In this document: positions 8,232 to 14,899 of the stretch, one piece after another | Layout: every line of letters begins with the position of its first letter | Numbering within the stretch: the first letter of the stretch is position 1 | Virus record (IMG/VR): IMGVR_UViG_3300032309_000604 | Span: 1 to 21,097 of that record | Reading direction: 5' to 3' (one strand) | DNA: 21,097 nucleotides | Source of the DNA: a virus | Made by a program: the position numbers and the translations under genes | Notes under the pieces: model-generated | Database searches by the model: none | Told to the model about the DNA's origin: nothing | What the model saw: the letters and a program-made list of their open reading frames with translations, nothing else

Positions 8232-10714
8232 TGGATTACGACGCACTTGCCAAACAATACGGCGGCGCAGATGCTGCGCCTGTTGTTGACTACGATGCGT
8301 TGGCCAAGCAATATGGTGGCGCGGATATGCCCGCACCAACTGGAATGCCTGGCCAACGTAAAGCGCCAAGCACATTAAAGCAGTTTGGTCGCTCTGCCGC
8401 GTCGTTGGCAGACGTAACAGTGGGCGGCGTCATTCCTGGCGCTGTGCAATACCTTGCGTATCCTTTTGCGCGTGTGGGCCGTTCACCCGAAGAAGCCCAA
8501 GCCGTTACGCAAGGGTTGGTCAGCGCGGTTGATAAACCTTTTGGCAAAGCCTTTGGCGTATATAACACGCCTGAGTACCAGCAAGAAGCTGGTCGTCAGA
8601 TAATAGACTTTATTGGCCAAAACTTTCAAAAAGGTGCTAAGTGGATTTCTGAAAACACCGGCTTGCCACAAGCAGACGTTGAGAGTTACCTTGCAACCGC
8701 AACGCTGACCGCGCCAAAAGTGGTGCCGCCAGTTGTCAAAGCAGTTAAAGAAACAATTACGCCCGCTATCCAAAAAGCCAAAGTTGGCGTTCAAATGCCG
8801 TTTGAACCCACACTTCAAAAAGGGCGCGAGCGTCGGTCAGCAGAGTCCTACGCCAAGGCACCTCAGTTGGACGCGGCTGCTGAAGCTCAACGGTTAAAGA
8901 TTGCCCTTAACCCAGCGGACATCGACCCTTCAGTTTCAACGCGGTTTTTATCCGCTGCGGCTGGGCCTCGCGGCCCTGAAGCGTTGGCCGCAGCTAACAA
9001 GCCCCGCGTTACTGAAATTGCAAAAAATGAATTGGGGCTTGACAACACAACATCGTTGACTAGCGACTCATACAAACAGGCGCGCGCCAATTTAGCCGCG
9101 CCTTACGACGAAGTGCGTAAGCTGCCAGCTATGGTGGCTGATGAGGGCGTTGTCAAAAACTTGAATGAGTTACGCAGAAACAACAAGCTGATCGGTGGCG
9201 AAGGCGTGGCCAAAAAAGTCAACAAGTTAGTCGACAACGCCGTAGACCAAACGCAAGCTGGATTGACCGGCGCTGAGTTGCTTGACAACGTGCGAAACCT
9301 TCGTTCAGACGCCAAGAAGATCTACAACAATCAAAACGCCACACCCAAACAAATCGCTGTTGCTGACGCCAACTTGGCCATTGCCAATCAGTTGGAGTCA
9401 ATGATTGAGTCCAACATTTCCAACCCTAAGCTGTTAGATCAGTTCCGTGACGCACGTCAAAAGATGGCACGTACATACGTGTACGAAGGCGCAACTGACT
9501 TCAACACAGGTATGGTGGACGTATCTAAGTTGGCACGTATCACAGCCAAAGACAACGCGCTGACCGGCGACATTGCGTCGCTGGGTAAGATTGCCGGCAA
9601 CTTTCCTGACGTGTTCACAACCGCAGCAGCGTCTAAGTTTTACGATCTACCGCGTCTTACGCGGTCGGGCGTTGCTGGCGGTACTGGCGCGTTAATTGGT
9701 TCACAGTTTGGTTTGACTGGTTCAATCATTGGCGGCTTAGTTGGTAGCGGCGTAGGTGAATTTGGAGGTGCGTTGGCCTCTAGACGTATGTCGTCGCCTG
9801 GTTACCAAGCTGGTTTGAAATTGCAAGACTTCCGCATTCCCACCAACCAACTTGCCGCAGCCTCTGCACCTATTCCGCAAAATCAAGCTGTCGTGCCGTT
9901 TGACCCACGCAATGCGTTGGTGCAACCAACCGACATTGTGGGTTACACCCAAGACGGCTCACCAATTACCGCCGCGCAGGCGTTCAGCCGCCCCAACTTC
10001 ACCATGCCCCGCCCAGGGCCTGAAGTCAGAGCGGGCGTACAACCTACGCCACCTCAATTGGCAGCACCTAGCCCTGAAGGTACTTTTAACACCTTGCGGG
10101 CTGAGGATGCGCGCCGTGCAGGCGTGTCTCGCGCTTTGGGTCAACAAGCAGAAGCCCAACAAGCCGCTGCGGAGGCCGCTGCTCGCAAGCCTGCCACCCG
10201 TGAAGTCATGCTTGACTTTGACCCCGTCACGGGCCGTATGCGTGAGGCCAGCCAAGGCGTCAAAGGCGCGACACCTGAGACATTCCGAAATCTGTCGTCG
10301 CTTGACGAAGCAGCCAAGAAAGTCACCGCCGGCAAACTGTTTGACCTAACAGCCGCTGAAAAAGTTGCGTGGGAAAAAGCCACTGTAGACATCAAAGACT
10401 TGGGCGCGGGGTACACCAAACTAAGTGACAAAGCCATCGCTCAAAAAATGATGGATCGTCAATGGGTTGCGGAAGCGTATACCAAGGCGCGTGAAAAAGC
10501 AGCAATGTTTGATGAGATTGCCCAACGCGCGGCCAATCAGCAAACCAAATTTGACGCGGGTGTCAAGCGCGATCAGATGCTCGACTTGCTCACCACGCTG
10601 GAAGATAATCTACGCAATCCTCGCCCAACGTCTAGTGGTGGCCAAGGCCCAAAAACCCGTGAAGCCATCCGCAACAAGTTGCTGGGTGGCGATAATCAAA
10701 ACAACTTGAGGTAA
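8231..10714 (+). CDS. Large DNA-ejection/internal virion protein, P22 gp16-position (827 aa)
   Basis: Third of the ejection genes, coupled to the previous one through TAATG. It opens with two perfect copies of DYDALAKQYGGAD (residues 2-14 and 20-32). Residues about 155-360 are helical. Residues about 477-517 form a Gly-rich hydrophobic stretch (GVAGGTGALIGSQFGLTGSI, then GGLVGSGVGEFGGALASRR) that looks like a glycine-zipper membrane segment. The C-terminal 200 residues are Ala/Glu/Lys-rich helices. No lytic transglycosylase motif was recognised. In P22 gp16 helps move DNA across the inner membrane; the membrane-like segment here fits that, by inference. Longer than gp16 (609). Confidence 0.7.
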   Translation: MDYDALAKQYGGADAAPVVDYDALAKQYGGADMPAPTGMPGQRKAPSTLKQFGRSAASLADVTVGGVIPGAVQYLAYPFARVGRSPEEAQAVTQGLVSAVDKPFGKAFGVYNTPEYQQEAGRQIIDFIGQNFQKGAKWISENTGLPQADVESYLATATLTAPKVVPPVVKAVKETITPAIQKAKVGVQMPFEPTLQKGRERRSAESYAKAPQLDAAAEAQRLKIALNPADIDPSVSTRFLSAAAGPRGPEALAAANKPRVTEIAKNELGLDNTTSLTSDSYKQARANLAAPYDEVRKLPAMVADEGVVKNLNELRRNNKLIGGEGVAKKVNKLVDNAVDQTQAGLTGAELLDNVRNLRSDAKKIYNNQNATPKQIAVADANLAIANQLESMIESNISNPKLLDQFRDARQKMARTYVYEGATDFNTGMVDVSKLARITAKDNALTGDIASLGKIAGNFPDVFTTAAASKFYDLPRLTRSGVAGGTGALIGSQFGLTGSIIGGLVGSGVGEFGGALASRRMSSPGYQAGLKLQDFRIPTNQLAAASAPIPQNQAVVPFDPRNALVQPTDIVGYTQDGSPITAAQAFSRPNFTMPRPGPEVRAGVQPTPPQLAAPSPEGTFNTLRAEDARRAGVSRALGQQAEAQQAAAEAAARKPATREVMLDFDPVTGRMREASQGVKGATPETFRNLSSLDEAAKKVTAGKLFDLTAAEKVAWEKATVDIKDLGAGYTKLSDKAIAQKMMDRQWVAEAYTKAREKAAMFDEIAQRAANQQTKFDAGVKRDQMLDLLTTLEDNLRNPRPTSSGGQGPKTREAIRNKLLGGDNQNNLR
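8234..8326 (+). repeat. Two in-frame 39-bp repeats encoding DYDALAKQYGGAD
   Basis: Copies at 8234-8272 and 8288-8326 (54-bp period) encode identical 13-residue peptides. The DNA copies differ at nine positions, all synonymous. This indicates an old duplication kept by selection on the protein. Confidence 0.9.
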
Positions 10715-10718
10715 TCCA

Positions 10719-11468
10719 ATGGCTGGCTTAACCCCCTCCCCCAAACAGCAGATCTTCGGATCGGATGGCTTGCCTCTTGTCGGCGGCAAAATCTACACTT
10801 ACGCTGGCGGTACTTCAACGCCTATTGCTACCTATACCGACTTCGGTGCTGGTACGGCTAACACCAATCCAATCATCTTAGATTCGCTTGGCCAAGCCAA
10901 CATTTGGTTGATCAACACCACCAGCTACAAGTTTATAGTCAGGGACGCCAATGACGTGTTGCTCTACACCGTAGACAACATCTCCATTCCTTTAGACTTC
11001 TCCGCGTTTGCAGCGCCTCCACCCATTGGCAACACCACACCCAACACCGGCGCGTTCACCACGCTGACGGCCAGCGGTGCCGTAGCGTTTGCCACAACCT
11101 TGGGCGTGACTGGCGCGGTTGTGTTGGGCAACACGCTAACTGTTGCTGGCCAACTGACTTTGAACAACACAGGTGCAGCCAAACTGAGCGCAGGCACTAC
11201 CGCCCAGCGTCCCACGCCCGTCACTGGCATGGTGCGCTACAACTCTACAGACAACAAGTTTGAAGGCTATGGCGCAACAACCTGGGGTTCTTTAGGCGGC
11301 GGCGCAACAGGTGGCGGTGCTGACCAGGTATTTGTTGAGAACGGTCAAACCGTGACGGCAGACTATACTCTCAGCACTGGCTTTAACGCAATGTCCACTG
11401 GCCCGATCACCGTCAATAGCGGCATCACTGTCACCATTCCTAGCGGCGCTCGCTGGGTTGTTCTGTAA
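10719..11468 (+). CDS. Fibre/tailspike-like protein with P22-tailspike-type head-binding domain
   Basis: Residues 1-90 have the layout of the tailspike head-binding domain: GKIYTYAGGTSTPIATYTD (23-41), NPIILDSLGQANIW (50-63), YKFIVRDANDVLLYTVDNIS (70-89). Next come an Ala/Thr beta-rich shaft, a VTGMVRYNSTDNKFEGY segment and a GATTWGSL motif as in fibre C-termini, and the terminal cap SGITVTIPSGARWVVL shared with the 3456-5291 fibre. No catalytic depolymerase domain is present; at 249 residues it is far shorter than the 666-residue P22 tailspike, so it looks like an adaptor that docks on the tail. GAGG precedes ATG; 4 bases separate it from the gp16-position gene. Confidence 0.75.
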   Translation: MAGLTPSPKQQIFGSDGLPLVGGKIYTYAGGTSTPIATYTDFGAGTANTNPIILDSLGQANIWLINTTSYKFIVRDANDVLLYTVDNISIPLDFSAFAAPPPIGNTTPNTGAFTTLTASGAVAFATTLGVTGAVVLGNTLTVAGQLTLNNTGAAKLSAGTTAQRPTPVTGMVRYNSTDNKFEGYGATTWGSLGGGATGGGADQVFVENGQTVTADYTLSTGFNAMSTGPITVNSGITVTIPSGARWVVL

Positions 11469-11477
11469 AGGAAATAT

Positions 11478-12056
11478 ATGTCATCAGTCGTTATATCAGG
11501 AGACACCAGCGGGGCTATTACAGTATTAGCGCCTGCGGTATCTGGCACGAATACTTTGACGCTTCAAGCTGGTACTGCCACAAATTCGATGAATACGTTG
11601 GCGACTGCTGTGGCATCCACCAGCGGCACTTCAATTGATTTCACAGGTTTGCCAAGTTGGGTTAAAAAAATTACTGTGATGTTTAGTGGGGTGAGTACAA
11701 ATGGAACAAGCGCACTTTTAATTCAACTTGGATATCAGTCACCTGTCACTTCTACTGGGTATTCTTCTTTTGGCTCCCAATTAGCAGCAGCTAGTACAGC
11801 CGGTACGGCACAAACAACAGGTTTTGCAGTTACATATAGTACAACTGTTGCTGCAAATACACTTAATGGATTAGCAACAATTTGCACTTTAGGTAGCAAT
11901 GTATGGGTTTTTAATAGTACGGCAAGTAATACTGACAGATTACAAGTTGGTGGTGGGTCTATTACTCTTGGTGGAACACTAGACCGCCTCCGCATCACCA
12001 CAGTCAGCGGGGATACCTTTGACGCTGGCACTATTAACATTCTCTACGAGGGCTAA
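11478..12056 (+). CDS. Short fibre/adhesin-type protein A (192 aa)
   Basis: Good site AAAGGAAA 6 bases before ATG. It has an N-terminal SGAITVLAPAVSGTNTLTLQ segment, then a conserved block AVASTSGTSIDFTGLPSWVK (about 43-62), a variable Ser/Thr/Ala-rich middle, and a conserved end LDRLRITTV...TFDAGTINILYEG. Blocks two and four recur in the 12673-13209 protein. The middle is more AT-rich than the ends. Position between a tailspike-like protein and lysis genes suggests a virion-surface, possibly receptor-contacting, protein; family role not established. Confidence 0.7.
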   Translation: MSSVVISGDTSGAITVLAPAVSGTNTLTLQAGTATNSMNTLATAVASTSGTSIDFTGLPSWVKKITVMFSGVSTNGTSALLIQLGYQSPVTSTGYSSFGSQLAAASTAGTAQTTGFAVTYSTTVAANTLNGLATICTLGSNVWVFNSTASNTDRLQVGGGSITLGGTLDRLRITTVSGDTFDAGTINILYEG

Positions 12057-13206
12057 TCATGTCGATACTTGCATTAACTACTAACACGCTGACAAGCCCA
12101 GCGGCTGCTGGCAATATTGAATACTCAAGCCCGATTTTTGCTGCTACACCTATCAGCACTGAGCGAGGCATTGTGCCGACTCAACAGTATTACAGAGTTA
12201 ATACTGCGATTGCTGGCTCAAACGCTACTGGCGCACAAAGCATATTTGGTGTTGGCGTTACGCTGTCAGCAAGCACTGTTTATGAGTTTGAAATGGTAAT
12301 GGTTTTATCAAAGACCGCAGGTACTACATCTCACACTATATCTATGGGGTTTGGTGGTACTGCAACAGTAAATAATATTGGGTATGTTTCTTTTAATAAC
12401 GGCAACTCGGGTTCCGCCGTAAGTACTGGCGTTGTTTCGGGTTTTATCCTTACTGCTTCCGCTACTGTTGCATCACCAGCGATAACGGGGGCAAGCATAA
12501 ATCAATATTTTGTACTTAAAGGCACAGTGTCAATCAACGCTGGCGGTACATTCATTCCGCAATACACGCTATCAGCCGCACCTGGTGGGGCTTACTCCAC
12601 CAATATTGGTAGCTTTATCCGCATTGCACCAGTTAGTGCATCTGGTTCTAACACTTCAGTAGGAGCATGGGCATGAGCGTAATTATTGATGGATCAGCAA
12701 GCGTCACGATCAACTCAGGTGCGGTACTGGGGATCACCTCTGGTACTGCTGTAGCCTCTACTAGCGGTACAAGCATTGACTTTACAGGTATACCATCATG
12801 GGTGAAGCGTATTACTGTGATGTTAGTTGGTATTTCTACTAACGGCTCATCACTTTTAAGGTTTCAATTAGGCTCTGGCTCGCCAACAACATCAGGATAT
12901 CTTGGAGCGCAAATAAGCATTACAGCGGGTCAGGCAACCGGTGGAAATAACTCAAGCAGTGGTTTTGATATACAAACTTATGGCCCTGCTGCAACGGCTG
13001 CTGCACTTTATTCGGGTTCTGTTGTTTTCACTTTGACAACTGGTAACACTTGGACAGGATCAGGAATAGTTGGACAGCAGGCAAATGCAACTGCTGGCGT
13101 AGTTGCGGGGTATATCGCCTTATCTGGCGCACTTGATCGAGTCCGCATCACCACAGTCAACGGCACAGACACATTTGATGCTGGAACAATCAACATTCTC
13201 TACGAG
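11989..13206 (+). repeat. Shared 3'-end segments of paralogues A and C
   Basis: An identical 18-mer (TCCGCATCACCACAGTCA) is found at 11989-12006 and 13142-13159. An identical 15-mer (AACATTCTCTACGAG) lies at 12036-12050 and 13192-13206, with partial identity between. Spacing between the pairs is about 1.15 kb, so crossover between them would delete or duplicate protein B and the variable middle of one paralogue. Confidence 0.8.
12059..12676 (+). CDS. Short fibre/adhesin-type protein B (205 aa)
   Basis: Starts 2 bases after the stop of protein A with GAGGG upstream. All-beta composition rich in Ser, Thr, Gly and Ala. A TVYEFEMVMVLSKTAGTTSH segment around residues 79-98 and a QYFVLKGTVSINAGGTFIPQ segment around 149-168 resemble a jelly-roll-like virion adhesin. 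Not a paralogue of its neighbours, yet lies exactly between two paralogues. Its stop TGA overlaps the next start (ATGA at 12673). Presumed fibre tip or accessory protein; no family assigned. Confidence 0.65.
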   Translation: MSILALTTNTLTSPAAAGNIEYSSPIFAATPISTERGIVPTQQYYRVNTAIAGSNATGAQSIFGVGVTLSASTVYEFEMVMVLSKTAGTTSHTISMGFGGTATVNNIGYVSFNNGNSGSAVSTGVVSGFILTASATVASPAITGASINQYFVLKGTVSINAGGTFIPQYTLSAAPGGAYSTNIGSFIRIAPVSASGSNTSVGAWA

Positions 13207-13209
13207 TAA
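12673..13209 (+). CDS. Short fibre/adhesin-type protein C, paralogue of A (178 aa)
   Basis: Two in-frame ATGs exist, 12667 and 12673. AGGAG at 12661-12665 is only one base from the first but seven from the second, and the second makes the ATGA overlap with protein B, so 12673 is preferred. It shares with protein A the block AVASTSGTSIDFTG-PSWVK-ITVM and the ending LDR-RITTV...DTFDAGTINILYE. The middle is unrelated in sequence to that of A. The probable role is the same virion-surface function with different specificity. Confidence 0.7.
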   Translation: MSVIIDGSASVTINSGAVLGITSGTAVASTSGTSIDFTGIPSWVKRITVMLVGISTNGSSLLRFQLGSGSPTTSGYLGAQISITAGQATGGNNSSSGFDIQTYGPAATAAALYSGSVVFTLTTGNTWTGSGIVGQQANATAGVVAGYIALSGALDRVRITTVNGTDTFDAGTINILYE

Positions 13210-13214
13210 ACATC

Positions 13215-13379
13215 ATGACACACAGAACAGTAGTTAATTGCGAAACAGGTGAAATCACTCAAGTTGAGTACACCGCTGAAGAACAAGCCATACATGATGC
13301 GGCTGTGGCTGCACAGCAAGCTCAAGAGCAGTTAGCGCCTACTGAGCCAACACCTGTAGTTGAGACACCAGCAGCATGA
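13215..13379 (+). CDS. Small tail-fibre-associated protein (54 aa)
   Basis: ATG at 13215, TGA at 13377-13379. The sequence begins THRTVVNCETGEITQVEYTA and continues as a Gln/Ala helix ending in a Pro/Glu/Thr tail. Short proteins with a 'VNCETGE' start commonly follow phage tail-fibre genes, where they resemble the N-terminal portion of fibre-assembly proteins. No strong ribosome-binding site; coupling with the preceding gene (5 bases away) is likely. Stop overlaps the next ATG (ATGA). Function inferred from position only. Confidence 0.65.
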   Translation: MTHRTVVNCETGEITQVEYTAEEQAIHDAAVAAQQAQEQLAPTEPTPVVETPAA

Positions 13380-13570
13380 GCGATATTGAAAGAGATCACG
13401 CCGTTCACGTTGCGGTATGCAGTGAACGCTATGCGGCAATTGAGAAAGCCTTCACCGATGGCGACAAGCGCATGACGCGCATAGAGTACCTGCTCTACAT
13501 TGCAATTGGCGCGGTGTTGCTCGGCCCAGGCTTTGCTGGCGAATTGATCAAGAAGATCTTGGGGCTGTAA
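13376..13570 (+). CDS. Small single-span membrane protein of the lysis region (64 aa)
   Basis: Starts in an ATGA overlap. The N-terminal half is soluble and charged (ERDHAVHVAVCSERYAAIEK), then RMTRIEYLL, one membrane span at about residues 38-58 (YLLYIAIGAVLLGPGFAGEL) and a basic end KKILGL. The topology, a short coiled region followed by one C-terminal span, is like XhlA-type holin-associated proteins. The location upstream of holin and endolysin supports a lysis role, but this is inferred. Confidence 0.65.
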   Translation: MSDIERDHAVHVAVCSERYAAIEKAFTDGDKRMTRIEYLLYIAIGAVLLGPGFAGELIKKILGL

Positions 13571-13777
13571 ATTGATCCACTCAGCATCCTCTTTGCCGCC
13601 AACGCCTGTGTCGCCGCGATAAAGCAAGGATGCAAACTCTACAAAGACGCCAAAACGTCTTTCATGGAGATCAAGAAAACTGTTGATGAGGTAGTCTCAG
13701 ATGCAAAGCAAGTCAGAAGTTTTTGGCGAAAGCTCTTCGGAACAGCGCCCACCGCAAGCCCCAAGCCTGTGGCGTAA
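13571..13777 (+). CDS. Small lysis-region protein lacking a normal start codon (68 aa)
   Basis: Directly after the TAA at 13568-13570, in the same frame, is an open stretch to TAA at 13775-13777: IDPLSILFAANACVAAIKQG then CKLYKDAKTSF and a helical basic end. The 'DPLSILFAANA' start is what I would expect at the N-terminus of a common small phage protein, so the gene appears genuine. The only start-like codon at that point is ATT (13571); the first ATG (13664) would cut off the characteristic part. Either ATT initiation, coupled re-initiation, stop read-through, or a mutated/misread start is possible. Confidence 0.5.
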   Translation: MDPLSILFAANACVAAIKQGCKLYKDAKTSFMEIKKTVDEVVSDAKQVRSFWRKLFGTAPTASPKPVA

Positions 13778-13813
13778 AAGGAATCGTATGTCGCCGTTGA
13801 CGAAACCCAAGTC

Positions 13814-14236
13814 ATGGCCGACATCGTCACCCAGCTTTCCCATTTCTTCAAGCTGCAAGAACAACTTGCCGAGCACATAAGGGAAGAGGAAGAGAAGAGC
13901 AAAAACGTCTACAACCCTGACGCCAACCTGATGGAAGCCGCGCTGAAGCGGGTCATGGCACAAGACCAGATGGCGTTGCTAGAGACTGAGATCAGAGAGG
14001 CAATGGTGTACGGTGCCCCCAAAGAGATGGGGGCCTTGTACAGCAAAGTGTTTGATATGCGGGATGTCATCAAGATAGAGCAGGACAAAGCAAGGAAGAA
14101 ACGGGATGATGAATCATGGCAACGCAAGGAAGAGGAGCGGCTCCTAAGAGAAAGGCAGGCGTATCTGCTAGCGACTATCCTATTCCTCCTATATATGTGG
14201 TTGCTCCTCGGCCTCTTGTACAGGATTGGGAGATAG
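13814..14236 (+). CDS. Helical membrane-anchored protein of the lysis region (140 aa)
   Basis: MADIVTQLSHFFKLQEQLAE opens a long charged helical domain (to about residue 115, very rich in Glu, Lys and Arg), followed by a C-terminal span (117-137, LLATILFLLYMWLLLGLL). The frame is open upstream to 13778 and the extra codons (VAVDETQV) look protein-like, yet contain no start. A strong AAAAGG site faces an ATG at 13788 that lies in another frame. The true N-terminus may therefore have been lost by a one-base deletion, or 13814 may be a weak genuine start. The last 121 bases overlap the next gene out of frame. Confidence 0.55.
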   Translation: MADIVTQLSHFFKLQEQLAEHIREEEEKSKNVYNPDANLMEAALKRVMAQDQMALLETEIREAMVYGAPKEMGALYSKVFDMRDVIKIEQDKARKKRDDESWQRKEEERLLRERQAYLLATILFLLYMWLLLGLLYRIGR

Positions 14237-14421
14237 TTGTGGGGTGGATTGCAGCTTGTGTTCTTGTAGTATTGTTGCTGCCGCTGATTGGGATGCTGTA
14301 CATGGATGTGCTGCAAACCAAAAAAGAAGCCCAGACGCAGATTGAGAAGATGGAAAAGTTACGCAGAGAAGTTGAAAAGGAAAAAAGAGATGATTCCAAT
14401 AGTCGCATCCCTCCTAGGTAG
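14116..14421 (+). CDS. Single-span membrane protein with C-terminal coiled coil (101 aa), i-spanin-like
   Basis: Basic, Pro-rich N-terminal region (1-38), strong membrane span (about 40-62, VVGWIAACVLVVLLLPLIGM), then a Lys/Glu heptad-like helix (67-92, TKKEAQTQIEKMEKLRREVE). That order, span then periplasmic coiled coil, is like inner-membrane spanins (Rz), but no matching outer-membrane lipoprotein is seen on this strand. It starts within the 13814-14236 gene in another frame and overlaps the holin start by 32 bases. No clear Shine-Dalgarno. Real by composition; function only suggested by topology and neighbours. Confidence 0.55.
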   Translation: MATQGRGAAPKRKAGVSASDYPIPPIYVVAPRPLVQDWEIVVGWIAACVLVVLLLPLIGMLYMDVLQTKKEAQTQIEKMEKLRREVEKEKRDDSNSRIPPR

Positions 14422-14899
14422 CCTGGCTCAAAACGGGCTGACACTGCTGTCGTCTGCCATCCAAGCCAAGGGCAAGGAAGTGGTTGAGAACACGCTTGGC
14501 GTAAAGATCTCCGACAACCCAACGCCTGAAGACGTCAGCAATTTGCGCCAGCTTCAGTTTGAACATGAAGAGCGCCTGCTTGAATTGGGCATTGAGAAGG
14601 CCAAGATGGAACTGGCCGAGCTTGACCTGCTGGCCAAGGCCGCGCAAAACGACGCTGACAACATCACTGACCGTTGGCAAGCCGACATGAGCAGCGACTC
14701 TTGGTTATCCAAGAACATACGCCCCATGTCGCTCATAGCGATCTTTTTGGGGTACTTTCTGTTCGCCATGATGTCAGCCTACGGGTACAACGCAAACGAG
14801 TCCTACGTCACCCTGCTAGGCAACTGGGGTATGTTGATCATGGGTGCCTACTTTGGCGGGCGCACAATCGAAAAACTTGCTGATATGAGGAAGAAATGA
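14390..14899 (+). CDS. Holin, GTA 3TM-type family (169 aa)
   Basis: Forms the inner-membrane lesion that releases the endolysin. The start MIPIVASLLGSLAQNGLTLL at 14390 is chosen over a longer upstream opening that is Cys/Arg-rich and only shadows the preceding gene. A long amphipathic charged helix (50-95) precedes the motif SWLSKNIRP (104-112) and two clear spans (about 113-132 and 139-156), ending GAYFGGRTIEKLADMRKK. This SWL..RP plus two-span plus GGR.IEK pattern is typical of the 'holin of 3TMs' group, the weak third span being the N-terminal hydrophobic stretch. The stop overlaps the endolysin start (ATGA). Confidence 0.75.
   Translation: MIPIVASLLGSLAQNGLTLLSSAIQAKGKEVVENTLGVKISDNPTPEDVSNLRQLQFEHEERLLELGIEKAKMELAELDLLAKAAQNDADNITDRWQADMSSDSWLSKNIRPMSLIAIFLGYFLFAMMSAYGYNANESYVTLLGNWGMLIMGAYFGGRTIEKLADMRKK

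Noticed and set aside
11478-13209. Diversity-generating retroelement in the fibre genes
   Set aside because: Repeated gene ends suggested variable/template repeats, but there is no reverse transcriptase in the window, no adenine-biased differences and the conserved parts, not the variable ones, are at the 3' ends.
13568-13777. Whole-genome TAA recoding
   Set aside because: TAA ends many clearly intact genes in this window, including TAATG overlaps, so TAA cannot be generally read as sense.
14288-14389. Extended N-terminus for the holin
   Set aside because: The upstream codons read as Cys/Lys/Arg-rich sequence and mirror the coiled-coil gene in another frame; MIPIVASLLG at 14390 is a natural holin start.
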